Shown: one piece after another, positions 1-9,694 of the stretch
How positions within the stretch are numbered: the first letter of the stretch is position 1
How the letters are laid out: each line of letters begins with the position of its first letter
NCBI GenBank assembly: GCA_009693055.1
Contig: SHYA01000001.1
Span: forward strand, 186,001-250,000
Direction: 5' to 3'
Source of the DNA: Dehalococcoidia bacterium
GTDB lineage: Bacteria; Chloroflexota; Dehalococcoidia; Lucifugimonadales; SHYT01
Length of the DNA stretch: 64,000 nt
The notes under the pieces: generated by a model
The model's database searches: none
What the model was told of the DNA's origin: nothing
The model's input: the letters and a program-made list of their open reading frames with translations, nothing else
Program-made: the position numbers and the translations under genes

Positions 1-345
1 AATCATCACGTCGGACTGGCGCGGCGACGGCCACGTGACCACCCCGAACCGGTCGAGGTCGTGCTGGGCCATGTACGTGGCCATCATCTCAATGGCGCAG
101 CAGGCCAGCCCGAACTGGAGCGGCCAGAGAGAGCTTTTGCGGGCCATGGCGATCAGGTCTTCTGCGCGCGCCGTGATGATGCTGGGCGCGGCCCTGGCGT
201 AGATGCCCGGAAGCGCGACGTTTCCGCGTCCTACTGTGATGCCCTGCTCGGAAGGCGCCGGCGGACCCTGGCGCGTCCACGGCGCGGCCCTCACCTTGTC
301 CGCAGGCAGCAGCGGGCTAAGCTCGCGCCCCTTCTCTACTTCCAT
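1..345 (-). CDS. nuoB: NADH-quinone oxidoreductase subunit B, 3'-truncated by window edge
   Basis: Complex I subunit of the peripheral arm that carries the terminal Fe-S cluster N2 and passes electrons to quinone. The 115 visible residues contain the NuoB signature: LACCAIEMM near residues 80-88 with the adjacent Cys pair that ligates N2, then DLDRFG and SPRQSDVMI. The first ~50 residues form an extension before the usual start region. The ATG lies inside the end of nuoA (10-bp overlap), which implies translational coupling. The rest of the gene lies outside the window, so only the first part can be judged. Confidence 0.93.
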   Translation of the reverse strand, partial: MEVEKGRELSPLLPADKVRAAPWTRQGPPAPSEQGITVGRGNVALPGIYARAAPSIITARAEDLIAMARKSSLWPLQFGLACCAIEMMATYMAQHDLDRFGVVTWPSPRQSDVMI

Positions 346-704
346 TCCAGCATTCCTTTCCGCCACCCGTAAAGGATACCGAACATGAGTATCCCCACAA
401 AGATGAGCATCTCGTAGAACACGGCGGGAGTGCTCTTGACGAAGATGAGCACCCAGGGGAAGAGGAAGACCGCCTCCACGTCAAACACCAGAAAGAGGAT
501 GGCGAAGATGTAGTAGCGAATGTTCATCTGCGACCAGGAGAACGGTGCGGCGGGAGCGCCGCACTCAAAGGGGAGCTCCTTCATCGCGGAGGGACGCCGG
601 GAGGAGAGAACGAAGTTCCCGACAAAAAGGGCGCCCACGGCGCCCAGGCCGACAATGGCTGCCAACACGACGGCCCCGTAGTTGACCGCGTATCCTTCGG
701 GCAT
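336..704 (-). CDS. nuoA: NADH-quinone oxidoreductase subunit A
   Basis: Small membrane subunit of respiratory Complex I, at the junction of the hydrophilic and membrane arms. It has 122 residues, normal for the family, with three predicted membrane helices (about 9-31, 64-84, 93-113). The conserved loop has FECGAP (residues 46-51), and [10 protein letters not shown] (75-84) carries the acidic residues typical of NuoA. A purine-rich ggggagcgg precedes the ATG. It is the first gene of a minus-strand nuo operon and overlaps nuoB. A TAGAAT -10-like box lies on the minus strand at 736-731, but I see no convincing -35. Confidence 0.95.
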   Translation of the reverse strand: MPEGYAVNYGAVVLAAIVGLGAVGALFVGNFVLSSRRPSAMKELPFECGAPAAPFSWSQMNIRYYIFAILFLVFDVEAVFLFPWVLIFVKSTPAVFYEMLIFVGILMFGILYGWRKGMLEWK

Positions 705-953
705 AGTCCGCTCCCCTCAAATCCGCGCCTATTCTAGCACAACCAGCGATTTGCGGAACGCAGGAAACACTCGATACCCCTCACGACGCCTTGCCCTACA
801 AGCCTGCGCGCCGTGTTGACCAGGCTTCCCCTCTCCATAGCATGGAGAGGATGATAGGGGGTGAGGTCTGTCACGCCCCACACAGAACAGGCTCATGCTC
901 AATCACACGATGGTACAATGCTCTGGGCGCTGTCAAGAAGCGCGGAGGCGATA

Positions 954-3938
954 ATGCCGCTGGAAAACATCGTCGTCAAAGGGGCCCGCGAGCACAACCT
1001 CAAGGGGATTGACGTCGTCATCCCCCGGAACAAGCTCGTGGTCATCACCGGCGTCTCCGGCTCAGGGAAAAGCTCGCTCGCATTTGACACCATCTACGCG
1101 GAGGGCCAGCGCCGCTACGTCGAGTCCCTCTCGGCGTACGCCCGCCAGTTCCTGGGCCGGATGGAGAAGCCGGACGTTGACTACATTGAGGGCCTTTCGC
1201 CCGCCATCTCCATCGACCAGAAGGGCGTCTCCCACAACCCCCGCTCCACCGTGGGTACCATCACCGAGGTGTACGACCACCTTCGCCTGCTGTACGCCCG
1301 CGTGGGCAAGCCCCACTGCGCGCAGTGCGGGCGCCCCGTCCAGCGCCAGACCCCTCAGCAAATCGTGGACGCCATCTTCGCGCTCCCCTCGGGGAGCCGC
1401 ATCATGCTCCTGGCGCCCGTGATCCTCGACCGGAAGGGCGAGCACCAGGGCATCCTGGACGATGCTCGGAAGAAGGGCTTCGTCCGCGCCCGGGTGGACC
1501 ACAAGCTCCACGAGCTCTCAGAGACGATCACTCTGGCCAAAAACAAACGCCACACCGTGGAGATTGTGGTTGACCGTCTGATCATCGCCGAGGGGCTGGA
1601 ACAGGCGCGTGTCGCCAACTCCGTGGACACCGCCCTCAAGCTCGCGGAGGGGGTCGTGGCGGTCTCAATCACCTCCGAGCCATCTCGAGAGATGGTCTTC
1701 TCGCAGCAGTTTGCCTGCCCCTACTGCGGCATCAGCATGGGCGAGCTGGAGCCGCGCAGCTTCAGCTTCAACAGCCCGCACGGCGCCTGCCCCGAGTGCA
1801 CGGGCCTGGGCTTCCGCCTTGACGTAGACCCCGACCTCGTCATCCCAAACCCGGGCCTCTCGCTCGCGCAGGGCGCCATTCAACCGTGGGTGAGGGCCGG
1901 CACCTCCAGCGCCTGGTATGGAAGCCTCCTGGAATCGCTCTCGCGTTCGCACGGCTTTTCCACCAAGGTGCCCGTCAAAGAGCTTCCCGACGGCGTCATG
2001 GACCTCATCCTGTACGGGAACGATGGGCGCTCCTTCACCATGCAGCACCGGACCCATCAGGGCAAGCACTACTCCTGGGAGACCACGTTTGAGGGGGTTA
2101 TCTCCAACCTGGCCCGCCGCTACAAGGACACGCAGTCCGACTACGTCCGGCAAGAGATCGAACGGTACATGGCGCAGCGGCCCTGCACAAGCTGCAAGGG
2201 CCTGCGGCTCAAGCCCGCCGTGCTCGCCGTAACGGTCTGCGCCAAGAACATCATGGAGGCGTGCAGCCTGAGCGTGGAGAAAGCGCTCGGCTGGGTCAAT
2301 GAGATCCAGGCTCGCGACCCGGCGCTCATCACGGCGGACCAGGCCCTCTCCGACCGCGACCTCCTCATCGCCACGCAGGTGCTCAAAGAGATCGCCGCCC
2401 GCCTCAACTTCCTGTCCAACATAGGCCTTGAGTACCTCACGGTTGACCGGACGGCCTCCACCCTCTCCGGCGGCGAGGCGCAACGCATCCGGCTCGCCAC
2501 CCAGATCGGCTCGGGCCTCACCGGCGTCCTCTACGTCTGCGACGAGCCGACCATCGGCCTCCACCCGGCGGACGACTACCGCCTCATCCACACGCTGAAG
2601 GAGCTACGCGACCTGGGGAACTCCGTCCTCATCGTGGAGCACGACGAGGCGGTCATGCGCGCCGCCGACTACCTGGTGGACATGGGGCCCGGCGCCGGAG
2701 AGCACGGCGGCCGGCTGGTGGCCTGCGGCACCCCCGAGGAGGTGATGGCCAACCCGGACTCCATTACCGGCGCGTACCTCTCCGGCCGGCGGACCATCCC
2801 CTTGCCCGCCGGGCGCCGACTGGGGAACGGCCAGGTCATCCGCGTCCGCGGCGCGCGCGCCAACAACCTGAAAAACATCACCGTGGACTTCCCCTTGGGG
2901 ATGCTGGTCTGCGTCGCCGGCGTCTCCGGCTCCGGCAAGAGCACCCTGCTGTACGACGTGCTGTACAAGCGTCTCGCACAAATCCTGTACCAGGCGAAGG
3001 ACCGGCCAGGCGAGCACGACGCGGTGCTCGGTATAGAGCACATTGACAAGGTCATCAACATTGACCAGTCCCCCATCGGGCGCACGCCGCGGAGCAACCC
3101 CGCCACGTACGTCGGCGCGTTTACGCCCATCCGCGAGCTGTTCTCGGCGCTGCCGGAGGCGAAGGCGCGGGGCTACGAACCGGGCCGCTTCTCCTTCAAC
3201 GTGAAGGGAGGGCGCTGCGAGGCCTGCCAGGGCGACGGCTACATCCAGATTGAGATGCAGTTCCTGCCGGACGTGACCGTTCCGTGCGAGGTGTGCAAGG
3301 GCGCCCGCTACGACCGCGAGGCGCTGGAGGTCAAGTACCACGACAAGTCCATCGCGGACGTGCTCAACATGACCGTGGACGAGGCGCTGGAGCTGTTCCG
3401 CAACATCCCCGCCGTCAAGAACAAGCTCGAGACGATGCAGGCCGTGGGGCTTGGCTACATCCGCCTGGGCCAGCCGGCGACCACGCTCTCCGGCGGCGAG
3501 GCCCAGCGCATCAAGCTCTCCACCGAGCTCTCGCGGCGCGCCACCGGCCGCACCCTGTACATCCTGGATGAGCCCACCACCGGCCTCTCCTTTGAGGACG
3601 TGGCGGCGCTCCTCAGGGTCCTGCACCGCCTCGTGGACACGGGAAACACCGTCGTGGTCATTGAGCACCACCTGGACGTCATCAAAAACTCCGACTGGAT
3701 CATTGACCTTGGCCCCGGCGCCGGCGACCGCGGCGGCTACGTCATCGCTACCGGGACGCCGGAACAGGTCGCCGCGACCGCGGACTCCGCCACCGGCGCG
3801 TACCTCAAGGGCCTGCTCAAACCGCCTGCCGCACAGGACGGCAAGCGTCCGGCACGCGAAAACCGCGCCGTGGCCTCACCCAACGGGCCGAACCCCCAGC
3901 GCAAAGGCCGCAAGGCCATGCAGCCGGCGCCAAGGTAG
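954..3938 (+). CDS. uvrA: Excinuclease ABC subunit A
   Basis: Damage-recognition ATPase of nucleotide excision repair, acting as a dimer with UvrB on DNA. The product has 994 residues, full length for UvrA. It carries the first Walker A GVSGSGKS (33-40), a CxxC...CxxC zinc module around 256-285, ABC signature LSGGEAQRI in both halves, a second Walker [10 protein letters not shown], and the C-terminal zinc finger (CEACQGDG...CEVCKG). An upstream in-frame ATG at 861 would add 31 residues. I prefer 954 because GCGGAGGCG sits just before it and the family starts with the equivalent of [24 protein letters not shown] -10-like box is at 914-919. The last ~40 residues are a basic low-complexity tail. 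Confidence 0.97.
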   Translation: MPLENIVVKGAREHNLKGIDVVIPRNKLVVITGVSGSGKSSLAFDTIYAEGQRRYVESLSAYARQFLGRMEKPDVDYIEGLSPAISIDQKGVSHNPRSTVGTITEVYDHLRLLYARVGKPHCAQCGRPVQRQTPQQIVDAIFALPSGSRIMLLAPVILDRKGEHQGILDDARKKGFVRARVDHKLHELSETITLAKNKRHTVEIVVDRLIIAEGLEQARVANSVDTALKLAEGVVAVSITSEPSREMVFSQQFACPYCGISMGELEPRSFSFNSPHGACPECTGLGFRLDVDPDLVIPNPGLSLAQGAIQPWVRAGTSSAWYGSLLESLSRSHGFSTKVPVKELPDGVMDLILYGNDGRSFTMQHRTHQGKHYSWETTFEGVISNLARRYKDTQSDYVRQEIERYMAQRPCTSCKGLRLKPAVLAVTVCAKNIMEACSLSVEKALGWVNEIQARDPALITADQALSDRDLLIATQVLKEIAARLNFLSNIGLEYLTVDRTASTLSGGEAQRIRLATQIGSGLTGVLYVCDEPTIGLHPADDYRLIHTLKELRDLGNSVLIVEHDEAVMRAADYLVDMGPGAGEHGGRLVACGTPEEVMANPDSITGAYLSGRRTIPLPAGRRLGNGQVIRVRGARANNLKNITVDFPLGMLVCVAGVSGSGKSTLLYDVLYKRLAQILYQAKDRPGEHDAVLGIEHIDKVINIDQSPIGRTPRSNPATYVGAFTPIRELFSALPEAKARGYEPGRFSFNVKGGRCEACQGDGYIQIEMQFLPDVTVPCEVCKGARYDREALEVKYHDKSIADVLNMTVDEALELFRNIPAVKNKLETMQAVGLGYIRLGQPATTLSGGEAQRIKLSTELSRRATGRTLYILDEPTTGLSFEDVAALLRVLHRLVDTGNTVVVIEHHLDVIKNSDWIIDLGPGAGDRGGYVIATGTPEQVAATADSATGAYLKGLLKPPAAQDGKRPARENRAVASPNGPNPQRKGRKAMQPAPR

Positions 3939-3953
3939 CAGGACAACAACGAC

Positions 3954-4115
3954 GTGTTTCCTGGACTCGCCTTCATCTTCATCGGCGTTATCCTGCTCCT
4001 AGAAACGCTGGACGTCATCTCCAAAGGGCTGGGCACCTACTGGCCTATCATCCTCGGTGCCGACTTCCTTACCGGCCACAGGCGCATGGTCTGGTGGCAG
4101 TGGCGCAGGCACTAG
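3954..4115 (+). CDS. 53-residue membrane protein, similar to the TM module of LiaF-like/DUF5668 proteins
   Basis: Short ORF starting at GTG, 15 bases after uvrA. The product begins MFPGLAFIFIGVILLLETLD and ends with a Trp/Arg/His-rich tail. One hydrophobic helix is followed by a Gly/Trp-containing segment (YWPIILGADFL) typical of the small membrane modules found at the N terminus of LiaF-like proteins. The next gene downstream has the same kind of helix (IALGVALLLDALDVLDV), so the two may be related parts of an envelope-stress module. No strong ribosome binding site is visible. Function unknown. Confidence 0.6.
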   Translation: MFPGLAFIFIGVILLLETLDVISKGLGTYWPIILGADFLTGHRRMVWWQWRRH

Positions 4116-4286
4116 GACAACGCCACCACCGGTTCGGCTTGGGGTCGTCCCGTTCTCCCAGCCATTCGTTCCTGCCGTTGGCCAGGGTGCCTTTGGGCTG
4201 TCATCAACCGCTCATGGTGAGCCTTGCCTGCTCCAACCGTAGTGAGCCGATCAAACTATGAGCGGCTCGCCCTAGCGAGAAAATCG

Positions 4287-4874
4287 ATGCAAGAAAGCCG
4301 TTTCTGGCAGCAGTCTGTAGCCATCATCCTCATCGCCCTGGGCGTGGCGCTCTTGCTGGACGCCCTGGACGTGCTGGACGTCTCCGCCGGCGACGTCGTG
4401 CTGGTGCTGCTCGCGCTGGTGGCCATCCCGGTCGGCCTGTCCATGTTCCGCCGCGCTCGTCATCCGATGCACGGCGTGTTCCACGACCGCTTCTTTGGCC
4501 GCCTCTACGTGGGCGAAGGGTGGCGAGCGGATGCGGCGACCCTCCGCACCGGTTTCGGCGAGCTGGTCTTGGATTTGACCAGGGCGGATGTGCCGGAAGG
4601 CGAGCACGCCATCGACGCCCAGGGCCTGGTCGGCGGGCTGGAGGTGATCGTTCCCCGCGACCTGGCCCTGAGCGTGGACGCCGAGGTCATCCTCGGCGCC
4701 ATCCACGTGCTGGGGCGAAGCGCGGACGGGCTCGCCCGCGTCCTGACCTTCACCTCTCCCGACTACGCCACAGCCTCCCGCAAGGTGCGATTAAACGCAG
4801 AGCTGGCCATCGGCGAGCTCCAGGTGCACTACCCGTTGCCGGGACAGGAGAGCGCGTCAGCCGGACGACCCTAG
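4287..4874 (+). CDS. LiaF-like membrane protein (cell-wall-active antibiotic response family)
   Basis: About 195 residues: two N-terminal membrane helices, then a soluble domain with the LiaF/YvqF pattern (GFGELVLDLTRADVPEGEH, then GLVGGLEVIVPRDLALSVDAE and GAIHVLG), predicted as short beta-strands. In Firmicutes LiaF inhibits the LiaSR envelope-stress system. No histidine kinase or response regulator is adjacent here, so that role cannot be transferred. The start is uncertain: ATG 4287 is used, but TTG 4224 and GTG 4242 are in frame and none has a good ribosome binding site. Confidence 0.7.
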   Translation: MQESRFWQQSVAIILIALGVALLLDALDVLDVSAGDVVLVLLALVAIPVGLSMFRRARHPMHGVFHDRFFGRLYVGEGWRADAATLRTGFGELVLDLTRADVPEGEHAIDAQGLVGGLEVIVPRDLALSVDAEVILGAIHVLGRSADGLARVLTFTSPDYATASRKVRLNAELAIGELQVHYPLPGQESASAGRP

Positions 4875-4889
4875 CGCCTACTATGTGTA

Positions 4890-4909
4890 GGGCAATTCAT
4901 GAATTGCCC
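4890..4909. repeat. Perfect 20-bp palindrome just after the LiaF-like gene
   Basis: GGGCAATTCATGAATTGCCC reads identically on both strands. It sits 15 bases after the stop at 4874 and may act as a terminator-like hairpin, but no T-run follows. A related hairpin (core CGATTC/GAATCG flanked by a G/C run) occurs at 40098-40122, which suggests an interspersed palindrome family. Confidence 0.7.
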
Positions 4910-5106
4910 ATAAGGCCGATTGCGGCGAGTGTCAAGCCAAAAGTGCAAGGGGGAGCCCGACAGCCTGTCCTGAGCGAAGCCGGTGCGGGTGCGGCTGTAG
5001 GCGCCGCCGCCGCCTCTTCGTCGTCCGAGCACGCCATCGCAAGGAATGCAATCGAAGGAAGACCAGCGAGTAGCAGCACAGTGCCGCGTGACCACGAACG
5101 AGTCAT
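4897..5106 (-). pseudogene. 5' remnant of a family-5 solute-binding lipoprotein
   Basis: The ORF starts like the lipoprotein at 7568-9478: signal peptide MTRSWSRGTVLLLAGL, lipobox Cys in LAMAC and the start of the Ala/Pro linker. After about 44 codons the similarity stops and the reading continues into unrelated sequence, ending after 69 residues. The DNA around the start (about 5040-5115) is nearly identical to 9415-9490. The upstream region, including a promoter, instead resembles that of the gene at 5394-7307. It is therefore a degraded third copy of this locus and is unlikely to encode a working transporter component. Confidence 0.8.
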
Positions 5107-5136
5107 GTTTCCCCTCCCCTACGCAATGGGGGGGGT

Positions 5137-5163
5137 ACTATAAGCACTGGCTCTCGCTGTCAA
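5137..5163 (-). promoter_or_regulatory. Sigma-70-like promoter upstream of the lipoprotein remnant
   Basis: On the minus strand TTGACA (5163-5158), 15-base spacer, TATAGT (5142-5137). The same TAGGCTCTTGACA context precedes the intact paralog promoter at 7363-7336, showing that the promoter was duplicated with the gene. The remnant may still be transcribed. Confidence 0.55.
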
Positions 5164-5328
5164 GAGCCTATGCCGACAAACAGAAGCCATGACCCCTTTT
5201 CTTTCTCTTCCTGCTTACTCTTTTCGAAGGGACTGAGCATCTTTCAAATGTCGTCAGCTTACGTTGGACGACATCCGTATATGGTGCTGCCCATGAGGAT
5301 GACTGGGAGGCCTCGACGCACAAAAGCC

Positions 5329-5355
5329 AAGGGGGCCTGAAGTGCAGGCCCCCTT
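5329..5355 (-). terminator. Intrinsic terminator of the solute-binding gene at 5394-7307
   Basis: A perfect 11-bp stem (AAGGGGGCCTG with its complement) encloses a 5-base loop. On the minus strand it is followed by GGCTTTTGTG, a short T-run. It lies about 40 bases beyond the stop codon. Confidence 0.75.
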
Positions 5356-5393
5356 GCGGGGTTGAACGAGGCGAAGACAGTCTCTCTAGCGCA

Positions 5394-7307
5394 CTACCTG
5401 CCACTAGTCCTGGGGTAGCCGGGGTAGTCGGTGTTGTTCATCCCCAGCCAGGTAGGGCCGTTGAGGGCGCCAAAGTACATCGTCCCGTGACTGGCGCCGT
5501 TCCTCTCAAACGGCTGCATAATCGTGAAGTTGCTACAGAACCCCGTGTGCATGAGGTAGAGCTGATCCAGTTGGTACTTCTCAAACTTTATCAGGAGCTG
5601 GCGTCGCTTCACCGGGTCAAGCTCTTTCCGTTGCTGGACGTAGATGTCGTTGATGAACGGGTCGTTCAACTTCTGGGCGTTCTGCGGGCTGTCGGGGATG
5701 AACTGTGCGAACACGTCGTCCGTCGTCCCCCAGCAGCTCAGGATCCAGCAGCAGAACTGGCCCATGTACCCGTCCCAGCCCTCCTGGTTATAGCTGGTGA
5801 ACCAGGCCTGGAAATCGAGCTTCTGAATACTAACATCCACGTTGAGGTACTTCTTCCAGTTCTGCTGGAGGTGCAGCGCGATCCCCTCCCCGTACCAGGA
5901 GAAGTTGAGAGTGTTAATACTGGTCTTGAAGCCGTCGGGGTAGCCCGCCGCCGTCAGGACCTGCTTCGCCTTCTCCGGGTTGAACTGGTACCACTCTCCG
6001 AGCTGGGGTATGGTGTACCAGAATCCCACCCCAAACATCTCCCTGGGGACCACCGGCGCCATCAGGTGGAAGCCGCCGTTGCTCGCCTCCCACATGTTCG
6101 GGATGTCCATCGCCAGGGAAAGCGCCCGCCGCACTCCGACATCCGCGACAGGCCCTTTCATGAACGGCCGCATGAAGCCGGGGACCCCACCGTGGCCGCC
6201 GGCCGTTTGCATCTGGGCGCCCGGGACCTTGTCCAGGTATGTGAACGCCTCTTCCACCGTCGTCGGGGTGGCATCATCCAACTGGTTGGAGACAAACGCG
6301 GCGAACACGGCGTTCGGGTCGATGATGTTCAGCACGATCATGCCGTCGTAGTACGGCAACCCCTTCAGGTAAAACTCGGGGTTCTTCTCCAGCAACAGCC
6401 GCTCGTTAATCACGTGCTCCTTCACCAGGAAGGGCCCGGGGCTCACCGATTTGATAGACCCTATGCAGTCCTTCTCCTCAAAGCATTCCCTTGGGAAGAC
6501 CCCTTGGGAGGTGTTCGCGATGTTCAGCAGCATGTCGGCCACCGGCACCTTCAGCGTCAGCTTGACCGTGTACCGGTCCAACGCCTCAATCGTGTCCACG
6601 TCCGTGTAGTTCGACGAGGTTATTCCGCCTTCCTTGGTCTTTTGGATGAACCACGCCATGTCCTCCGCCGTCACCTCCCGATCTGTTCGGGCCATCGGCG
6701 GCGTCTGCGGCCACAGCACACCCTTGCGGACGTGGAACACGTACGTCAGCGGGTCGGGTTGCTCCCACCGGTCAAACATGCCGGGAACAATGATGTTGTC
6801 ATCGTTGGCGGCGTACTGGCCGTTGCACGTATCAAAGTGCCCCTCCCTGCCCACCAGGCTGCACCGGCCGCTGTCTATCAACAGCATCGTGCCGGCGATG
6901 GAGGGCCGGTTCAGCACCAGGGTGTCGTAGAAGCGATAGCTGAGGGTAACCAACGGGTAGAAGTAGATGCGATGCCAGCCGCCGTACGTCGCTTTAGTCC
7001 ACAGGGGCAGTTTGGTGTAGTGGTACTGCGAAAGCAGCTGGTAACCCTTGTACGTTTCCAGCGTCGCCTTGTCAAACAGGGGTGCGCCCTCCAGCAACGG
7101 CCGCGGGACGGCAGGCGCGGCTGTAGGTGCTGGCGCAGGCGCAGCTGTAGGTGCTGGCGCAGGCGCGGCTGTAGGTGCTGGCGCAGGCGCGGCTGTAGGC
7201 GCCACGCCACCCTCCTCGCCGTCGCCGGCGCACGCCATTGCCAGAAAGGCGACCGAAAAAAGGCCAATCAAAAGCGCCACCGTGCGGCGCGACCACAAAC
7301 GAGTCAT
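5394..7307 (-). CDS. ABC transporter family-5 solute-binding lipoprotein (peptide/nickel-type)
   Basis: Secreted, lipid-anchored binding protein of 637 residues, the usual size for DppA/OppA-type proteins. An N-terminal signal peptide ends in the lipobox LAMAC (acylated Cys at residue 26). Then comes a linker built of repeated APAPTAAP units, and from about residue 80 the SBP-5 domain, with the family-typical stretch VTAEDMAWFIQKTKEGG in its first half. It is ~55% identical by eye to the tandem paralog at 7568-9478. No permease or ATPase gene is adjacent, so it is an orphan binding protein. Its ligand cannot be read from the sequence. AAGGAGGGGCATC precedes the ATG. Confidence 0.92.
   Translation of the reverse strand: MTRLWSRRTVALLIGLFSVAFLAMACAGDGEEGGVAPTAAPAPAPTAAPAPAPTAAPAPAPTAAPAVPRPLLEGAPLFDKATLETYKGYQLLSQYHYTKLPLWTKATYGGWHRIYFYPLVTLSYRFYDTLVLNRPSIAGTMLLIDSGRCSLVGREGHFDTCNGQYAANDDNIIVPGMFDRWEQPDPLTYVFHVRKGVLWPQTPPMARTDREVTAEDMAWFIQKTKEGGITSSNYTDVDTIEALDRYTVKLTLKVPVADMLLNIANTSQGVFPRECFEEKDCIGSIKSVSPGPFLVKEHVINERLLLEKNPEFYLKGLPYYDGMIVLNIIDPNAVFAAFVSNQLDDATPTTVEEAFTYLDKVPGAQMQTAGGHGGVPGFMRPFMKGPVADVGVRRALSLAMDIPNMWEASNGGFHLMAPVVPREMFGVGFWYTIPQLGEWYQFNPEKAKQVLTAAGYPDGFKTSINTLNFSWYGEGIALHLQQNWKKYLNVDVSIQKLDFQAWFTSYNQEGWDGYMGQFCCWILSCWGTTDDVFAQFIPDSPQNAQKLNDPFINDIYVQQRKELDPVKRRQLLIKFEKYQLDQLYLMHTGFCSNFTIMQPFERNGASHGTMYFGALNGPTWLGMNNTDYPGYPRTSGR
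7117..7200. repeat. 24-bp tandem repeat encoding the Ala/Pro linker
   Basis: About 3.5 copies of a 24-base unit (gctgtaggtgctggcgcagg core) encode the APAPTAAP linker of the binding protein. The copies are nearly identical, so linker length is likely to vary by slippage. Confidence 0.85.
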
Positions 7308-7335
7308 GATGCCCCTCCTTGCTTTATGGGGGCAT

Positions 7336-7363
7336 GCTACACGCTGTCACGATGCATTGTCAA
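7336..7363 (-). promoter_or_regulatory. Promoter of the solute-binding gene at 5394-7307
   Basis: Minus-strand TTGACA (7363-7358), 16-base spacer, TGTAGC (7341-7336). The -35 is perfect and the -10 weak. It lies about 30 bases upstream of the ATG. Confidence 0.5.
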
Positions 7364-7473
7364 GAGCCTACGCCGACAAGCGAGCGGCGAACCCCTTTTC
7401 ATAAAAGCGGAATTCGTTGGCGTAAAACTGAACCCACCGGACCCCTGGAAATACTCTGTTCGCTGACCCAGAA

Positions 7474-7503
7474 GGGGGCGTCCCGATGAATCGGGACGCC
7501 CCC
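7474..7503 (-). terminator. Strong hairpin terminator between the two solute-binding genes
   Basis: A perfect 13-bp stem (7474-7486 with 7491-7503) and a TGAA loop lie 65 bases beyond the stop of the gene at 7568-9478. The T-rich tail (CTCTTTTA) is on the plus strand, so the hairpin may work better in that orientation or in both. Confidence 0.7.
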
Positions 7504-7567
7504 TCTTTTAGCCCAGTGTTATCGATTGGCTACTGGTCAAGCTTGTACTTCCTACCCCCCGCGTAAT

Positions 7568-9478
7568 CTATCGATTGGGATAGCCGGGATGACTCGTGTC
7601 GTGCATGCCTAGCCAGGTAGGCCCGTTCAGCGCTTGGAAGTACATGGTCCCGTGGCTGGCGCCATTCATCTCCCAAGGCTGGAATGTTATATAAATGGGA
7701 CAGCCGCCGGTGCGCAATTGAAGGACGTTATCAAGCTCGTACTTCTCAAACTCGTAGAGGAGCAGGTTCCGCTTCGCTGGGTCCAACTCACTCCGTTGCC
7801 TGCGGTTCAGGTCTTCAATGATAGGATCGTTGATCTTCTGCACGTTCTGGACGCTCCCCGTGACGAATTGGGCAAAGGCGTCATCCGCAGTACCCCAGCA
7901 GCTCGGAATCCAGCAGCACATCTGGTCCAACAGCCCATCCCACGAACTTTCGCTGTACGCAGTGGACCACGCAACAAAGTCGTTTGTGAGGACCTTAAGG
8001 TCTATGCCCAGGTATTTTTTCCAGTTCTGCTGAAGGTGCAAGGCGATGCCACTGCCGTACCAGGAGAGGCCTAGGGTATTGAGCTTCAAAGAGAACCCGT
8101 TAGGAAAGCCAGCCTCCACCAAGAGCTGCTTGGCCCGCTCCGGATTGAATTGGTACCATTCCCCCATCTGTTCTTTGGTGTAGAAGAATCCCTCGCCGAA
8201 GTAGTGCCGGCTCACGAGGGGCGAGAACATGTGAACGCCCCCATCGCTGGCCTCCCACATTTGCAGTGGATCCATCGTCATCGTCAAAGCCCTACGTACT
8301 CGCACGTCCGCGAGGGGCCCCTTAAACGCCGGCCGCATCACTCCTGAAACGGCCCCATGGCCCATGCCCAGCTGCAAGTATGCACCCTTGACCCTGCCCA
8401 CGGTGGCAACCGCCTCCTCCGTGGTAATAGGGAAGCCGTCGTCTATTTGGGCTGTTATAAAGGCCGAGTTAATGGCAATCGGGTCTGACATGTTGAGCAC
8501 CGTAATCAGGTCGTAGTATGGCAACCCCTTAAGGTAGAACTCCGGATTCTTCTCTAAAACAAGCTTCTGGCTCAGCTCGTGTTGTTTCACGAGGAAGGGA
8601 CCCGGGCTCACAGATTTGACCGCTCCAAGACAGTCCTTTTCCTCAAAGCACTCGCGGGAGAAGATCCCTTGGGAGGTGTGGGCGAGGCTAAGAAGAAAGT
8701 CGGCGTCGGGTAGTTTCATGGTGATCTTTACTGTATAGCGGTCCAGCGCCTCAAACGCGTCCACGAGAACATAGTTCGGGGCCATAATCCCGCCATCTTT
8801 AGTGGTCTGCAACCACCAGACCATGTCGTCGGCGGTCACTTCCCGGTCAGTCCTCGCCATCGGGGGTGTTGACGGCCACAACACGCCCTTTCTCATGTGG
8901 AATATATAGCTCGTCAGGGTTGGCTGCTCCCACTTCTCGAAGATACCCGGAACTAACTCGTAGCCATCGTTGTGGGAATACTTTCCGTTGCACGTATCAT
9001 ATTGCCCTTCCCTTCCGAGCAGGCTGCAGCGGCCGCTGTCCACGTACAGCATCATCCCTGCTACGTCGGTCCGGTTCAACACCTGGGTGTCGTAGAGTCG
9101 GAACGTCTGAGGTACAAGAAAATAGAAGTACGTAATGTGATGGCCACCGTATTTTGCCTTGGTCCACAACGGCAGCGTTGTGTGGTGATACTTCTGAAAC
9201 GCTTGCCAGCCCTTGTATTTGGCGATCTCATCGCGGTAGAAAGGCGGCGCGCCAGGCACTAAAGGCTCCGACCCGCCTGACTCCGCTGTGGCAACCGGCG
9301 CAGGAGCCGTCGCAGGAGCCGTCGTGGGTGCGGGCGCTGCCGTAGGCGCCGGGGCGGCTGTAGGCGCGGGCGCCGCCGCCTTCTCCTTATCATTACCCGC
9401 GCACGCCATCGCGAGGAATGCAATCGAAAGAAGACCAGCGAGTAGCAGCACAGTGCCGCGTGACCACGAACGAGTCAT
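7568..9478 (-). CDS. ABC transporter family-5 solute-binding lipoprotein, tandem paralog
   Basis: 636 residues with the same architecture as the gene at 5394-7307: signal peptide, lipobox LAMAC, APAPTAAPAP-type linker, then the SBP-5 domain. Many segments are shared (REVTADDMVWWLQ, TSQGIFSRECFEEKDC, KNPEFYLKGLPYYD, ASHGTMYFQALNGPTWLGM). The conserved Cys pairs (ECFEEKDC and CCWIPSC) suggest disulfides in the exported domain. Ligand unknown; no transporter partners lie nearby. GGGAGGGGAAAC precedes the ATG. This copy is the source of the 5' remnant at 4897-5106. Confidence 0.92.
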   Translation of the reverse strand: MTRSWSRGTVLLLAGLLSIAFLAMACAGNDKEKAAAPAPTAAPAPTAAPAPTTAPATAPAPVATAESGGSEPLVPGAPPFYRDEIAKYKGWQAFQKYHHTTLPLWTKAKYGGHHITYFYFLVPQTFRLYDTQVLNRTDVAGMMLYVDSGRCSLLGREGQYDTCNGKYSHNDGYELVPGIFEKWEQPTLTSYIFHMRKGVLWPSTPPMARTDREVTADDMVWWLQTTKDGGIMAPNYVLVDAFEALDRYTVKITMKLPDADFLLSLAHTSQGIFSRECFEEKDCLGAVKSVSPGPFLVKQHELSQKLVLEKNPEFYLKGLPYYDLITVLNMSDPIAINSAFITAQIDDGFPITTEEAVATVGRVKGAYLQLGMGHGAVSGVMRPAFKGPLADVRVRRALTMTMDPLQMWEASDGGVHMFSPLVSRHYFGEGFFYTKEQMGEWYQFNPERAKQLLVEAGFPNGFSLKLNTLGLSWYGSGIALHLQQNWKKYLGIDLKVLTNDFVAWSTAYSESSWDGLLDQMCCWIPSCWGTADDAFAQFVTGSVQNVQKINDPIIEDLNRRQRSELDPAKRNLLLYEFEKYELDNVLQLRTGGCPIYITFQPWEMNGASHGTMYFQALNGPTWLGMHDTSHPGYPNR

Positions 9479-9516
9479 GTTTCCCCTCCCTACACTATCG
9501 AGGCTCCGTGCCCTAC

Positions 9517-9544
9517 CCTATAACAGATACCTAGAGGCTGTCAA
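9517..9544 (-). promoter_or_regulatory. Promoter of the solute-binding gene at 7568-9478
   Basis: Minus-strand TTGACA (9544-9539), 16-base spacer, TATAGG (9522-9517). It lies about 40 bases upstream of the ATG. Confidence 0.55.
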
Positions 9545-9694
9545 TAGCGGTTTTTGTAGCGTCGACTTCAGACCATCTCCTGTTCCTGAGGAAAGGCCTT
9601 GAAAAAGCCTGGTGCGTGGAGCATACTCCAACGCGACCCGGTTCCGTTCTGGGTGCTTCGCTGCTCAGCGGTCAAGATTGAAGAGGAGGGGCAT

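Noticed and set aside
5487-7466. Long plus-strand ORF of 659 codons opposite the solute-binding gene
   Set aside because: It is antisense to a clear SBP-5 lipoprotein, has no family resemblance and reflects GC-rich codon usage. The same holds for long ORFs opposite clpC, ffh and the 28.8-31.4 kb genes.
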